This document shows, piece by piece, positions 9,410 through 20,205 of a DNA stretch of 64,000 nucleotides. The DNA lies in assembly GCA_934218695.1 (NCBI GenBank), contig CAKQDA010000012.1:1-64000 (forward strand), read 5' to 3'. Under the pieces are notes generated by a model. The model ran no database searches. It was given only the letters and a program-made list of their open reading frames with translations, and was not told the origin of the DNA. This stretch comes from an uncultured Succinivibrio sp. (GTDB lineage Bacteria; Pseudomonadota; Gammaproteobacteria; Enterobacterales; Succinivibrionaceae). The position numbers and the translations under genes are program-made. How positions within the stretch are numbered: the first letter of the stretch is position 1; the number at the start of each line of letters is the position of its first letter.

Positions 9410-10105
9410 TATCACATTTAAAGTCTATATTTCGTGAAAATGACCATATCGCCAGTGCTTAAAATCACTTCTCTGTCTTAATTTCTCAGGATATCTTTAG
9501 CTGATATCATGAGAGAAAAACATCATGTAGCTGGAAGTATGAAACGGCTCTCTTATGTAGAAATCCATAAGTGAAGATAAAATTCCTGATGGTGCTGTAT
9601 GAGTAAGCACTGCGTCGACTTTAAAGTTAACTTTTGCAAGTTCATTTGGTGATCTGATACTCCTCCTCTGTCACTGTTTCCTGAGGCCATCAGATCTCAT
9701 GTTCAGTATGGAACTGTTTGTCAGATGACATTGCTCCTACTTGTGAGAAGATCTTTTTACCTTCAATTGTAAAGACATAACCTCTGTCTAACAGTTCAAT
9801 ATTATCATAGAGTTTTACTGTTCTGCCTCCGTAAGCCTCTGTTTTGGGTAGCATTGAGATAGTGTCGTCGTTCTCGTGATTGCCAGGGCAGGTGATGATT
9901 TTTAAGGGAAGAAATGACAGGTACTTAAAAAAACTCCCGTCGCGCTAATCTTGTTGTATGCCATTTTCAGGGGGCCTGCTGAATACTAGCCCCCTCCAAA
10001 ATCGCCGGCTATCAGTACCATATTAGGCACAGTATCAAGTTTTGCGATCTTATATAACTAGTCGATATCAGCTTATCGGTGAAGATCGCCTGTTACGTAT
10101 ATCAT
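9410..10105 (-). pseudogene. Metallophosphoesterase pseudogene
   Basis: Read on the minus strand from an ATG at 10105, the sequence gives MIYVTGDLHR, then IAKLDTVPNMVLIAGDFGG, then TCPGNHEN, then VLTHTAPSGI, and finally KHWRYGHFHE. These are the ordered metal-ligand motifs of calcineurin-like phosphoesterases (DxH, GDxxx, GNHE, HxxP, GHxH). Several in-frame stops and at least two frameshifts separate them, so no intact protein can be made. The 5' end coincides with the boundary of a segment duplicated at 19965-20190, suggesting that the island was rearranged at this gene. Confidence 0.8.
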
Positions 10106-10325
10106 TAAAGCTCCATTATTGTGAGTTGGAAGGTTAAAATCCTATTCCTAAGATACCTTCTCTTTTCAGACAGCCATCAGGTAGCGCATCGCTGTGTACT
10201 TCAAAATATTTTAGAATGTGATGAAAATATCCCAAAGAGTCTTGATCTTACGCATGAAGCTGCTTAAAAACATGGAGCACAAATGGTAGCAACATGAATT
10301 AGTATCAATATTCGAGCTAATATAG
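10095..10325. repeat. Duplicated 3' flank of the BspA module, copy A
   Basis: About 220 bp here is nearly identical to 19965-20205, apart from a few substitutions and small indels. Each copy lies directly beyond the 3' end of a BspA gene, so the flank was copied together with the two-gene module. Confidence 0.85.
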
Positions 10326-10326
10326 T

Positions 10327-11571
10327 CTAAAAAGAAAAAACATCTGTAAATAATGCTTCCTTATCACCATTCGGTACAACCCATGAGCTGATATCCTGGT
10401 TAAAAGGTGAGTTAGCGAACATACCAATCATATCTGTAACGTTAGAAACATTCCATGAGCTAATATCCTGGTTAAAAGTTGATTCATAGAACATTCCATT
10501 CATATCAGTAACGTTAGAAACATCCCACGAGCTGATATCCTGGTTAAAAGATGAGTATGAGAACATTCCACTCATATCAGTAACGTTAGAAACATTCCAT
10601 GAGCTGATATCCTGGTTAAAAGATGAGTCTGAGAACATTCCATTCATATCAGTAACGTTAGAAACATCCCACGAGCTGATATCCTGATTAAAAGATGCAC
10701 CATAGAACATGCAACTCATATTAGTAACGTTAGAAACATCCCATGAGCTGATATCCTGGTTAAAAGGTGAGTATGAGAACATTCCACTCATATCAGTAAC
10801 GTTAGAAACATCCCATGAGCTGATATCCTGGTTAAAAGGTGATTCACAGAACATCCTGCTCATATCAGTAACGTTAGAAACATCCCATGAACTGATATCC
10901 TAGTTAAAAGTTGATTCATAGAACATTCCACTCATATTTTCAACGTTAGAAACATCCCATAATTCAATACCAGAGAAATCTCCGTCATAGCAATCAAAAT
11001 CTCTGTCATAGCAATCAATAACTGCGCCAAACAGCCCACTCATATCCGTGATTTTTGAGGTATCGATATCTCCAAGATAGACACTTTCATTTCTGCAGAG
11101 TTTTAACAGCTCTTCTTTTGTCTTAGGATGGTATTTGAATTTTCTTTTAACAATTTCCTTTGAAGCAGTAATATTAGGAGCTTTCAAACTTTGTTTAGAG
11201 TTCTTTTCTTCAATTTCTTCTATAGAACTCTTATTTAAAGAGCCATTTGAATCAGTAATCCCCAGTTCACTTAAACGCTGGTTTACACGTTTTTCTATGA
11301 TTTTATCCAGAAGTTTACTTACAGTGTCTTCAAGCAGGACAGCTTCACTTTGAGCTGCATTATTGGTATCAGCAGTAGATTTTGGGGCATTGTTAACCTT
11401 TTTATTACCAAGTTTAACAAGTACATCTAACACATTATTAGGAATGCTTTTATCTGAAGAAGGCGTAATAGAGGCATCTGACGGATCAAAACATAAGTCA
11501 TCAGGTGATTTCTTGTTTACCTCTGTTTTATCTAATCCATCAAGCGTATTTCTGTTCTGATTAACCATCAT
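10327..11571 (-). pseudogene. BspA-like repeat gene interrupted by an amber codon
   Basis: Two in-frame parts (10900-11571 and 10327-10899) form one repeat gene of about 414 codons, broken by TAG at 10900-10902 where every other repeat has CAG for Gln. The N-terminal 150 residues are the family-specific Asn/Ser-rich leader and helical region. Then comes the KYHPKTKEELLKLC cap and roughly eight 24-residue repeats of the type [20 protein letters not shown] (BspA/DUF285, Pfam PF03382). Read as is, it makes a truncated protein of about 223 aa. The start is placed at the ATG pair 11571/11568, because the GTG at 11580 is not shared with paralogs. There is no signal peptide. Suppression of the stop cannot be excluded. 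Confidence 0.8.
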
Positions 11572-11618
11572 TTGTCTCACTTTGCAAAATATAAAAAAAT
11601 ATCAGCACTGGCAAATAT

Positions 11619-12989
11619 CTATTCATGGTCTCTGAATATGCTTTTAAGTACAGAGATTATCGTATTCTCCTTTTTTTGGCCCGATTGATTTTTTCTTATG
11701 GGCTTATTGTATGATTCGATTTTTGAGTCTCTAAACATACCAATCACATTTGTGAATTTAGAAATATTCCAAGAACTTATATCCTGGTTAAAAGGTGAGC
11801 CCGAGAACATCCATCTCATATTAGTAACGTTAGAAACATCCCATGAGCTGATATCCTGGTTAAAAGGTGAATATGAGAACATTCCACTCATATCTTTTAC
11901 CTTAGAAACATCCCAAGAGCTGATATCCTGGTTAAAATATGAGTTTGAGAACATCACTCTCATATCTTTTACGTTAGAAACATCCCACGAGCTGATATCC
12001 TGGTTAAAAGATGAGTTAGCGAACATCCAACTCATATTAGTAACGTTAGAAACATCCCACGAGCCGATATCCTGGTTAAAAGATGAGTTATAAAACATCC
12101 CGCTCATATCAGTAACGTTAGAAACATCCCATAAACAGATATTCTTGTCAAAAGATGAGTTAGTAAACATATGATTCATATCTTTAACACTTGATACATC
12201 CCAGAAGCTGATATTATGGTTAAATGAAGAGTTAAGGAACATACTACTCATATCAGTAACGTTAGAAACATCCCAAAATTCAATGCCAGAGAAATCTCTT
12301 CCAAGAGTATCTTTAAATAGACCACTCATATCCGTGATTTTAGATGTATAAATATCTCCAAGATAGATACTTTCATCTCTGCATAGTTGTTCCAGCTCTT
12401 CTTTTGTTTTAGGGTGGTATTTGAATTTTCTTTTAACAATTTTTTGCGCAGTTGAAATTTTCTTCTGTAATGAAGATTCCTTTGAAGCAGTAAGAACAGG
12501 CTCTTTCAAACTTTGCTCTAATTTCTTTTCTTCAACTTCTTCTTTTGTAGGGGGAGTTTTCTTTTCTAATGAAGGATCTTTTTGAGTTGTAAAATTATGA
12601 TCTTTTAATCGCAGCTCCAGACACTTTTCTACAATCCCTTCTATAAAACCAGTATTTAAGGCTCCATTTGAATCAGTGATCCCAAGTTCACTTAAACGCT
12701 GGTTTACACGCTTTTCTATGATTTTGTCCAGAAGGTTGCTTACAGTGTCTTCAAGCAGGACAGCTTCACTTTGATCTGCATTATTAGTATCAGCAGTAGA
12801 TTTTGGGGCATTGTTAATCTTTTTATCACCAAGTTTAACTAATACATCCAACACATTATTAGGAATGCTTTTATCAGAAGAAGGAGTAATAGAGGCATCT
12901 GACGGATCAAAACATAAGTCTACAGGAGAATTATTATTAGCTTCAGTTTTTTCTAATCCATCAATTGTATTTCTGTTCTGATTAATCAT
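11619..12989 (-). CDS. BspA-like leucine-rich-repeat family protein
   Basis: A DUF285/BspA-type protein of about 456 aa. The N-terminal 100 residues ([36 protein letters not shown]) are shared with the other island genes. A Lys/Glu-rich linker follows, then a [14 protein letters not shown] cap and about eight 24-residue repeats (residues ~245-430), and a conserved C-terminal tail ending SIFRDHE. No signal peptide, membrane segment or sorting motif is visible, unlike classical BspA surface proteins. AAGGAA upstream of the ATG at 12989 sets the start; an alternative TTG lies six codons earlier. Function is unknown; related repeats often mediate protein binding. It belongs to a same-strand array with short gaps. 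Confidence 0.85.
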   Translation of the reverse strand: MINQNRNTIDGLEKTEANNNSPVDLCFDPSDASITPSSDKSIPNNVLDVLVKLGDKKINNAPKSTADTNNADQSEAVLLEDTVSNLLDKIIEKRVNQRLSELGITDSNGALNTGFIEGIVEKCLELRLKDHNFTTQKDPSLEKKTPPTKEEVEEKKLEQSLKEPVLTASKESSLQKKISTAQKIVKRKFKYHPKTKEELEQLCRDESIYLGDIYTSKITDMSGLFKDTLGRDFSGIEFWDVSNVTDMSSMFLNSSFNHNISFWDVSSVKDMNHMFTNSSFDKNICLWDVSNVTDMSGMFYNSSFNQDIGSWDVSNVTNMSWMFANSSFNQDISSWDVSNVKDMRVMFSNSYFNQDISSWDVSKVKDMSGMFSYSPFNQDISSWDVSNVTNMRWMFSGSPFNQDISSWNISKFTNVIGMFRDSKIESYNKPIRKNQSGQKKENTIISVLKSIFRDHE

Positions 12990-13071
12990 CGTTTGTTCCT
13001 TGTGCAAAATCTTAAAAAAAGTCAGTACAGGTAAATTTATGGTCTTTGAATATGCTTTTTAATTACTGACA

Positions 13072-15300
13072 TTATTGAATTTTTCTTAAGAGAATTTCGT
13101 ATGATTTGTTTGATAAATCACTAAACATTTCTCTCATCTTTTTAATGTTAGAAACATCCCATGAGCTGATATCCTTGTCAAAAGAAGATCCGTAGAACAT
13201 ATAACTCATATCTTTAACGTTAGAAACGTTCCATAAATTGATGTACTGATTAAAATGTGAGTAAGAAAACATATGATTCATATTTGTAACGTTAGAAACA
13301 TTCCATTTGCTAATATCCCGATTGAAATGAGTGCAAGAGAACATATGACTCATATCTGTAACTTTTGAAACATCCCAAGAACTGATATTTTGGTTAAAAT
13401 CAGAGTTAGAGAACATATGACTCATATTTGTAACATTTGAAACATCCCAGGAACTGATATCTTGATTAAAATCAGATCCAGAGAACATATGTACCATATT
13501 TTTAACGTTAGAAACATCCCATGAGCTGATGTCTTGATTAAAGGTTGATCTTGAGAATGTACACCACATATTAGTTACGTTTGATACATCCCATAATTCG
13601 ATGCCAGAAAAGTCTCTGCTATAACGATTATTGTTACTTCCTTCAAACAGACAACTCATATCCGTGATTTTCGAGGTATCAATATCTCCAAGATAGACAT
13701 TTTTATCTCTGCAGAGTCTTAACAGTTCTTCTTTTGTCTTAGGGTGGTACTTAAATGCTATTTTTGAAGGTTTATTCTTGTATGAGATTGGGGTATTTGC
13801 AAACATACCTTTAGTATATTTAACGTTAGAAATATTCCAGGAACTGATATTCTGGTTAAATGGTGATTCACTGAACATATAGCTCATATTTGTAACGTTA
13901 GAAACATTCCATGCACTGATATCCCTATTAAAAGAAGAGTTTGTGAACATATAACTCATATTTTCAACGTTAGAAACATCCCATGAGCTGATATCCTGAT
14001 TGAAAGAAGTGTTGGCGAACATGCGATTCATATCTTTAACTTTTGAAACATCCCATGAACTGATGCCTTGATTGAAAGAAGAGTTGAAGAACATGTTGCT
14101 CATATCAGTAACTTTTGAAACATCCCAAGATCTGATATTTTGGTTAAAGTATGAGTTTGAGAACATACTACTCATATTTTCAACGTTAGATACATTCCAA
14201 GAGCTGATATCTTGATTGAAATAAGTGCTATCGAACATACTGCACATATTTTTAACGTTAGAAACATTCCACAAATATATATTCTGTTTAAAAGATGATT
14301 TTTCAAACATGCTGCTCATATCAGTAACGTTAGAAACATCCCATAAACAGATATTCTTGTCAAAAGATGAGTTAGTAAACATATGATTCATATCTTTAAC
14401 ACTTGATACATCCCAAGCGCTGATATTATGGTTAAATGAAGAGTTAAGGAACATACTACTCATATCAGTAACTTTTGAAACGTCCCAAGATTCAATGCCA
14501 GAGAAATCTTTTCCAAGTGTATCTTTAAACAGACCACTCATATCCGTGATTTTAGATGTATCAATATCTCCAAGATAGATACTTTCATCTCTGCAGAGTT
14601 TTAACAGCTCTTCTTTTGTCTCAGGATGGTATTTGAATTTTCTTTTAACCTTTTCTTTTGCAACTGAAGTTTTTTTCTTTAAAGAAGAATTTTTTGGAGC
14701 AGTAATATCAGGGGCTTTCAAGCTTTGATCCAAGCTCTTTTCTTCAAAAGCTTCTTTTACAGGGGGAGTTTTCTTTTCTAAGGAAGACAACTTTGATCCT
14801 GTAATATCAGGAGCTTTCAAACTTTGTTTAGAGCTCTTTTCTTCAACATCTTCTTTTGTAGGGGGAGTTTTCTTTTCTAATGAAGGCTCTTTTTGAGTTT
14901 TAATATCATGATTTTTTAATCGCAGCTCCAGACACTTTTCTACAATCTCTTCTATAAACTCAGTATTTAAGGAGCCATTTAAATCAGTAATTCCAAGTTC
15001 ATTTAAACGCTGGTTTACACGCTTTTCTATGATTTTATCCAGAAGGTTGCTTACAGTGTCTTCTAGCAGGACAGCATTACTTTGATCTGCATTATTAGTA
15101 TCAGCAGTAGATTTAGGATCATTGTTAACATTTTTATCACCAAGTTTAACTAATACATCCAACACATTATTTGGAATGCTTTTATCTGAAGAAGGCGTAA
15201 TAGAGGCATCTGACGGATCAAAATATAAGTCATCAGATGATTTGTTATTTATCTCTGTTTTATCTAATTTATCCATTGAATTACTGTTTTGTTTAACCAT
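13072..15300 (-). CDS. BspA-like protein with two repeat blocks, 742 aa
   Basis: It has the same N-terminal leader as its neighbours, then two helical Lys/Glu linker repeats (SLEKKTPP... twice). Two cap-plus-repeat blocks follow: cap one near residues 220-270 with about ten repeats, and cap two near residues 515-570 (KYHPKTKEELLRLC) with about seven. Repeats are the 24-residue FNxxISxWDVSNVxxM type. AGAGGA eight nt before the ATG supports the start. The C-terminus lacks the SIFRDH tail and ends SYEILLRKIQ. There is no signal peptide. The two blocks indicate an internal duplication of a whole repeat domain. Confidence 0.85.
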   Translation of the reverse strand: MVKQNSNSMDKLDKTEINNKSSDDLYFDPSDASITPSSDKSIPNNVLDVLVKLGDKNVNNDPKSTADTNNADQSNAVLLEDTVSNLLDKIIEKRVNQRLNELGITDLNGSLNTEFIEEIVEKCLELRLKNHDIKTQKEPSLEKKTPPTKEDVEEKSSKQSLKAPDITGSKLSSLEKKTPPVKEAFEEKSLDQSLKAPDITAPKNSSLKKKTSVAKEKVKRKFKYHPETKEELLKLCRDESIYLGDIDTSKITDMSGLFKDTLGKDFSGIESWDVSKVTDMSSMFLNSSFNHNISAWDVSSVKDMNHMFTNSSFDKNICLWDVSNVTDMSSMFEKSSFKQNIYLWNVSNVKNMCSMFDSTYFNQDISSWNVSNVENMSSMFSNSYFNQNIRSWDVSKVTDMSNMFFNSSFNQGISSWDVSKVKDMNRMFANTSFNQDISSWDVSNVENMSYMFTNSSFNRDISAWNVSNVTNMSYMFSESPFNQNISSWNISNVKYTKGMFANTPISYKNKPSKIAFKYHPKTKEELLRLCRDKNVYLGDIDTSKITDMSCLFEGSNNNRYSRDFSGIELWDVSNVTNMWCTFSRSTFNQDISSWDVSNVKNMVHMFSGSDFNQDISSWDVSNVTNMSHMFSNSDFNQNISSWDVSKVTDMSHMFSCTHFNRDISKWNVSNVTNMNHMFSYSHFNQYINLWNVSNVKDMSYMFYGSSFDKDISSWDVSNIKKMREMFSDLSNKSYEILLRKIQ

Positions 15301-15573
15301 AATTTGTTCCTCTATGCAAAAATAGGTTCAATACAGAAAAGTGTGGGATTAGAAAAAAATCCGTTATCTAACAGAAAGGTTGAAGGTGTCAAACCAGAAG
15401 ATCAAGCCCATCAGAAGGAAGAGTTATGGTCTACCTGATGATGAGTATTTCTTTCTTAAACTGTTTGATGCCTCAAGATAAAGGAGGAGATCTTTGGAAG
15501 ATGACTGAACAAAGATCCCACAGTTTTTAGGACTGAACCCAAAAATATAAAAAAAGTCAGTACTGGCAAATAC
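15301..15573. other. Gap within the BspA array
   Basis: This 273-bp spacer is longer than the other gaps in the array and unlike them in sequence. A plus-strand reading gives short fragments such as DDEYFFLKLFDASR broken by stops, which could be an old gene remnant. I cannot identify it. Confidence 0.35.
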
Positions 15574-18060
15574 CTATTTATGGTCTCTGAATATGATTTT
15601 AAGTACAGAGATTATCGTATTCTCCTTTTTTAAGGCGATTTGATTTTTTTTTAAGAGAATTTTGTACGATTTGTTAGATGAATCACTGAACATTTCTTTC
15701 ATATTTGTAACGTTAGAAACATCCCACGAGCTGATATCCTGGTTAAAAGATGTGTAAGAGAACATTCTACTCATATCAGTAACGTTAGAAACATCCCACG
15801 AGCCAATATCCTGATTAAAAGGAGTGTCAGAGAACATCCAACTCATATCAGTAACGTTAGAAACATCCCACGAGCCGATATCCTGATTAAAAGATGATTC
15901 ATAGAACATATAACTCATATTAGTAACGTTAGAAACATCCCACGAGCCGATATCCTGATTAAAAGGAGTGTCACAGAACATCCAACTCATATATTTAACG
16001 TTAGAAACATCCCATGAGCTGATATCCTGGTTAAAAGAAGAGTTAGAGAACATTTCACTCATATCTGTAACGTTCGACACATTCCATGATTCAATACCAG
16101 AGAAGTCTCTTTTCTTTTCCCCTCTAAACAAAGCTCTCATATCCGCGATTTTAGATGTATCAATATCTCCAAGATAGACTTTTTTATCTTTGCAGAGTTT
16201 TAACAGTTCAGCTTTTGTCTTAGGGTGATACTTAAATTCATTTTTTGAAGGTCTATTCTTGTTTACAATTGGGTTATATGAAAACATACCTTCTATATCA
16301 GTAATATTTGAAATATCCCAAGAACTGATATCTTGGTTAAATGAAGAGTCAGCGAACATCCCACTCATATCTTTTACGTTAGAAACATCCCACGAGCCGA
16401 TATTCTGATTAAAAGGTGTTCTACAGAACATTTCCTGCATATCAGTAACGTTAGAAACATCCCACGAGCCGATATCTTGATTAAAAGGAGTGTCACAGAA
16501 CATCCCACTCATATATTTAACGTTAGAAACATCCCATGAGCTGATATCTTGATTAAAAGAAGAGTTAGAGAACATTTCACTCATATATTTAACGTTAGAA
16601 ACATCCCATGAGCTGATATCCTGGTTAAAAGAAGAGTTAGAGAACATTTCACTCATATCTGTAACGTTCGACACATTCCATGATTCAATACCAGAGAAGT
16701 CTCTTTTCTTTTCCCCTCTAAACAAAGCTCTCATATCCGCGATTTTAGATGTATCAATATCTCCAAGATAGACTTTTTTATCTTTGCAGAGTTTTAACAG
16801 TTCAGCTTTTGTCTTAGGGTGATACTTAAATTCATTTTTTGAAGGTCTATTCTTGTTTACAATTGGGTTATATGAAAACATACCTTCTATATCAGTAATA
16901 TTTGAAATATCCCAAGAACTGATATCTTGGTTAAATGAAGAGTCAGCGAACATCCCACTCATATCTTTTACGTTAGAAACATCCCACGAGCTGATATCCT
17001 GGTTAAAAGGTGAACCTGAGAACATCTCACTCATATTTTCAACGTTAGAAACATCCCATGAGCTGATATCCTGGTTAAAAGGTGAGTTAGCGAACATCCA
17101 ACTCATATTAGTAACGTTAGAAACATCCCATGAGCTGATATCCTGGTTAAAAGGTGAACCATAGAACATCCAACTCATATTAGTAACGTTAGAAACATCC
17201 CACGAGCCGATATCCTGATTAAAAGGAGTGTTATCGAACATACCATACATGTCAGTAACGTTAGAAACATCCCACGAGCCGATATCCTGATTAAAAGATG
17301 ATTCATAGAACATATAACTCATATTAGTAACGTTAGAAACATTCCATGATTCAATACCAGAGAAGTCTCTTTTCTTTTCCCCTCTAAACAAAGCTCTCAT
17401 ATCCGTGATTTTAGAGGTATCAATATCACCAAGATAGACACGTTTATCTCTGCAGAGTTGTTCCAGCTCTTCTTTTGTCTCAGGATGGTATTTGAATTTT
17501 CTTTTAACAATTTTTTGCGCAGTTGAAATTTTCTTCTGTAATGAAGATTCCTTTGAAGCAGTAAGAACAGGCTCTTTCAAACTTTGCTCTAATTTCTTTT
17601 CTTCAACTTCTTCTTTTGTAGGGGGAGTTTTCTTTTCTAATGAAGGATCTTTTTGAGTTGTAAAATTATGATCTTTTAATCGCAGCTCCAGACACTTTTC
17701 TACAATCCCTTCTATAAAACCAGTATTTAAGGCTCCATTTGAATCAGTGATCCCAAGTTCACTTAAACGCTGGTTTACACGCTTTTCTATGATTTTATCC
17801 AGAAGGTTGCTTACAGTGTCTTCAAGCAGGACAGCATTACTCTGATCTGCATTATTAGTATCTGCAGTTGATTTAGGATCATTGTTAACTTTTTTATCAC
17901 CAAGTTTAACTAATACATCTAATACATTATTTGGAATGCTTTTATCTGAAGAAGGAGTAATAGAGGCATCTGACGGATCAAAACATAAGTCTTCAGGTGA
18001 TTTGTTTTCCTCTGTTTTATCTAATCTATCAATAGAATTTCTGTTCTGATTAACCATCAT
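15574..18060 (-). CDS. BspA-like protein with three repeat blocks, 828 aa
   Basis: The largest member of the array: shared leader and Lys/Glu linker (residues 1-180), then three cap-plus-repeat blocks starting near residues 183, 410 and 608. Blocks two and three begin with a nearly identical stretch ([15 protein letters not shown], then [23 protein letters not shown]). The corresponding DNA around 16061-16360 recurs 594 bp away at 16655-16955 almost unchanged, so this duplication is recent. The C-terminus carries the conserved [12 protein letters not shown] tail. No signal peptide or membrane segment is seen. GCAGGT lies before an ATGATG start. A promoter is proposed at 18131-18159. Confidence 0.87.
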   Translation of the reverse strand: MMVNQNRNSIDRLDKTEENKSPEDLCFDPSDASITPSSDKSIPNNVLDVLVKLGDKKVNNDPKSTADTNNADQSNAVLLEDTVSNLLDKIIEKRVNQRLSELGITDSNGALNTGFIEGIVEKCLELRLKDHNFTTQKDPSLEKKTPPTKEEVEEKKLEQSLKEPVLTASKESSLQKKISTAQKIVKRKFKYHPETKEELEQLCRDKRVYLGDIDTSKITDMRALFRGEKKRDFSGIESWNVSNVTNMSYMFYESSFNQDIGSWDVSNVTDMYGMFDNTPFNQDIGSWDVSNVTNMSWMFYGSPFNQDISSWDVSNVTNMSWMFANSPFNQDISSWDVSNVENMSEMFSGSPFNQDISSWDVSNVKDMSGMFADSSFNQDISSWDISNITDIEGMFSYNPIVNKNRPSKNEFKYHPKTKAELLKLCKDKKVYLGDIDTSKIADMRALFRGEKKRDFSGIESWNVSNVTDMSEMFSNSSFNQDISSWDVSNVKYMSEMFSNSSFNQDISSWDVSNVKYMSGMFCDTPFNQDIGSWDVSNVTDMQEMFCRTPFNQNIGSWDVSNVKDMSGMFADSSFNQDISSWDISNITDIEGMFSYNPIVNKNRPSKNEFKYHPKTKAELLKLCKDKKVYLGDIDTSKIADMRALFRGEKKRDFSGIESWNVSNVTDMSEMFSNSSFNQDISSWDVSNVKYMSWMFCDTPFNQDIGSWDVSNVTNMSYMFYESSFNQDIGSWDVSNVTDMSWMFSDTPFNQDIGSWDVSNVTDMSRMFSYTSFNQDISSWDVSNVTNMKEMFSDSSNKSYKILLKKNQIALKKENTIISVLKIIFRDHK
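16061..16955. repeat. Internal 594-bp-period direct duplication
   Basis: Sequence from about 16061 to 16360 is repeated at about 16655 to 16955 inside the 828-aa gene with almost no changes, including the cap motif and the first repeat after it. The period of 594 bp is a multiple of three, so the reading frame is kept. Confidence 0.85.
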
Positions 18061-18130
18061 TTGTACCTGCTATTTAAAAGAAAACTGAATCAATTTGATC
18101 TTGCAGGAGTTTACTTTGTTTTAAACTCAA

Positions 18131-18159
18131 ATAGTAATGAAATTATCACAGAACGGCAA
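18131..18159 (-). promoter_or_regulatory. Putative promoter of the 828-aa BspA gene
   Basis: On the minus strand TTGCCG (18154-18159) and TACTAT (18131-18136) are 17 nt apart. The same arrangement and about 110 bp of surrounding sequence recur before the paralog at 22360, which supports a real conserved promoter region. Confidence 0.6.
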
Positions 18160-18180
18160 ATCTATACTAATTTTGTATGG

Positions 18181-18221
18181 CCAATCCACAACTTGACAGA
18201 TGTCACAAAGTTGTAAATTGG
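18181..18221. other. Imperfect 14-bp inverted repeat
   Basis: CCAATCCACAACTT (18181-18194) pairs with 18208-18221 at 12 of 14 positions, with a nested GACA/TGTC dyad in the middle. It lies just upstream of the conserved BspA promoter region and just outside the ISAs1 element. It may be an operator or a remnant of a mobile element end. Confidence 0.4.
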
Positions 18222-18262
18222 TCAAATTTAAAATTAATCAGTTAGTTAAAACACTAACTTTG

Positions 18263-18283
18263 CTCTTTCAAAATGTGATTCAG
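18263..18283 (+). repeat. Left inverted repeat of the ISAs1-family element
   Basis: CTCTTTCAAAATGTGATTCAG matches the reverse complement of 19801-19821 at 19 of 21 positions, defining one end of the element. Confidence 0.8.
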
Positions 18284-18330
18284 AGATCAAAACTGTTCTG
18301 AGAACAATTAATATTCTTTGTATGTAACAA

Positions 18331-19785
18331 ATGAACCAGTATAAGAATATCAGTATGTCAGATAGTAAAGATACCTCAATAGATTTAAAGTCAAATGAAG
18401 CCTGTTTCCTACAGAGACTGGTCGAATTGAATTTAAAGAGAAACACTTCTCTTATCGTCTATACTCTGTATACCATTGTCACTGTAATTATCCTTGCCAG
18501 AATGGCTGGGTGTAATAACAGCTAAACACAGATACTGTTCTGGCAGAAAAACAAAAAGTAGCTTCAGTCTTTAATCTATGGTTTAGGAGATGAGGTTCCA
18601 TCAGAGCAGACCATAAGAAGAGTGGTTGCACTGGTAAAAGCAGATGAAACAGTAAAGTTTCTTTCTGAGTATTTTGTCTTCCATAGAGAGAACATCTTAA
18701 AACTTCTAGGCTCAGTTCCATTAGCTCAAAGAGAGGTAATAGCTGGTGACGGACAGAACATAAGAGCCACAAGAAGCTCTAAAGACGGTAATGACTCGAG
18801 AAAGAACGGTGGCTATGATGTAGTATCACTATTCTCATCCACATACGGTGTAACCTTATGTCAGAGAACTGTAGATAAAAAGAACAATGAAGCTTTAGCC
18901 ATTATGGAGATGATTAAGGATTTAAACCTTGCAAACTCCATTCTCACCTGGGATGCCATCAACACAAGAGCTGCAACACTTAAAGCTGTGCCTGAAGCTA
19001 ATGCAGACTTTCTGGTCTGTCTTAAATTCAATCAGGGATATCTGTATGAAGAAGTCTGTGACTCCTTTACCTTTGCAGATGCTGACAGATATTTAGGTGA
19101 AGTCTTAAGCTCCAAAAAAGTTTCATCTGACCATGGACGTATTGAGGAAAAGGAAATCACTATCCTTGATGCAGAGCGTGGTCTGTCGAAAGAAATGCAG
19201 CGTAAATGGCCTTACATTAAAAGTCTTATCAGAGTTAACACCACAAGAACTTATAAATGCTCAGGTGTCTCCAATGCAGATGATGTAGGGAGCAGATACT
19301 TTATCACTGACGGTCTTGATAAGAGTTTTCCCGACACCATACAGGACATCATTCTTGCAAGATGGCAGATTGAATCAAGACACTGGGTTATTGATGTTGC
19401 CTTTGACCAGGACAGACTTCCTTTACGTAACCAGGATTACATCAGAAACTCCACTGTCTATACCAAAATGGCATGTAACGTTTTAAGTTACATCAGAGAC
19501 AATGTTCCTCTGTATCAATCCAAGCCATGGTCATTTGACAGTCTGCAGATGTTAGCATCTGATGTTGAGTACGGCTTTATGTTCCTTAAAGCTTTCTTTA
19601 CTCAGGATATGTCTGAAATGGAAAACGATGAAAGATTCATCGGTCTATTTTACAAAGAGCCTGAACCTACAGGTAATGATGTCCCAGACAACCTTGAAGT
19701 AAACGGCTTTGAGAACACTATCAGTGCCGATACTCCTTTAGGTAGGTTTGCAAGAACCCGCAAAAAGATTAAAGGTAAGCGTTAA
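18331..19785 (+). pseudogene. ISAs1-family transposase (H-repeat type) pseudogene
   Basis: The reading frame runs from an ATG at 18331 to 19785 but is broken by in-frame stops at 18523-18525 (TAA) and 18559-18561 (TAG). The second probably replaces a Trp codon in the segment matching the usual AGCNxW...LRSLI region. The remaining 387 codons from the GTG at 18622 are open and keep ISAs1 features: AGDGQNIRATR for the family's IDGKxLR, LTWDAINTR for the second Asp segment, ADFLVCLKFNQG for the LKxNQ block, and RWQIESRHWVIDVAFDQDR for the Glu block. The first catalytic position appears intact, but the N-terminal domain cannot be joined to it. Probably inactive. Confidence 0.8.
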
Positions 19786-19800
19786 CTGAACAGTTTTTTA

Positions 19801-19821
19801 CTGAATTACATTTTGAAAGAA
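19801..19821 (-). repeat. Right inverted repeat of the ISAs1-family element
   Basis: The partner of 18263-18283, 16 nt after the transposase stop. A small hairpin (GGCTGT...ACAGCC, 19858-19875) lies just outside and may act as a terminator. Confidence 0.8.
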
Positions 19822-19964
19822 CAAGCCTATGTTGTTAAGACACAGGCACTTTGTGCTGGCTGTATAAAAACAGCCTAAATTTACATACAGAAAACTCTGC
19901 TAAAACGGATTAAATTCTGCTAAAACACGTTTGTGATTAAGATCAGATCGTGTTGGCGCTATAT

Positions 19965-20205
19965 ATCATTAAAGCTCCATTATTGTGAGTTGGCAGGTTA
20001 TTTTAGGAGTTTAAATCCTATTCCTAAGATACCTTCTCTTTTCAGACAGCCATCAGGTAGAGCATCACTGTGTACTTCAAAATATTTTAGACTGTGATGA
20101 AAATAGCCCAAAGAGTCTTGATCTTACGCATGAAGCTACTTAAAAACATGGATCACAAATGGTAGCAACATGAATGAGTATCAATATTCGAGCTAATATA
20201 GTCTA
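19965..20205. repeat. Duplicated 3' flank of the BspA module, copy B
   Basis: Near-identical to 10095-10325. The shared sequence starts at the start-codon region of the metallophosphoesterase pseudogene of copy A. Nothing else is coding between 19822 and 20192. Confidence 0.85.

Larger units (their letters stand above)
18263..19821 (+). mobile_element. Inactivated ISAs1-family insertion sequence
   Basis: A 1.56-kb element bounded by 21-bp imperfect inverted repeats, holding one transposase gene with two premature stops. It separates the two-gene BspA module at 20.0-22.4 kb from the rest of the array. No clear target-site duplication was found by eye. Confidence 0.8.

Noticed and set aside
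10709..12093. Plus-strand open frames across the BspA repeats
   Set aside because: They are the antisense of the 24-residue repeats, which happen to lack stops; no ribosome sites or family features.
10327..18060. Regular 72-nt periodicity that could suggest a CRISPR-like or non-coding repeat array
   Set aside because: The repeats are in frame, encode 24-residue DUF285 units and vary mainly at codon positions; no spacers of constant length or cas genes exist.
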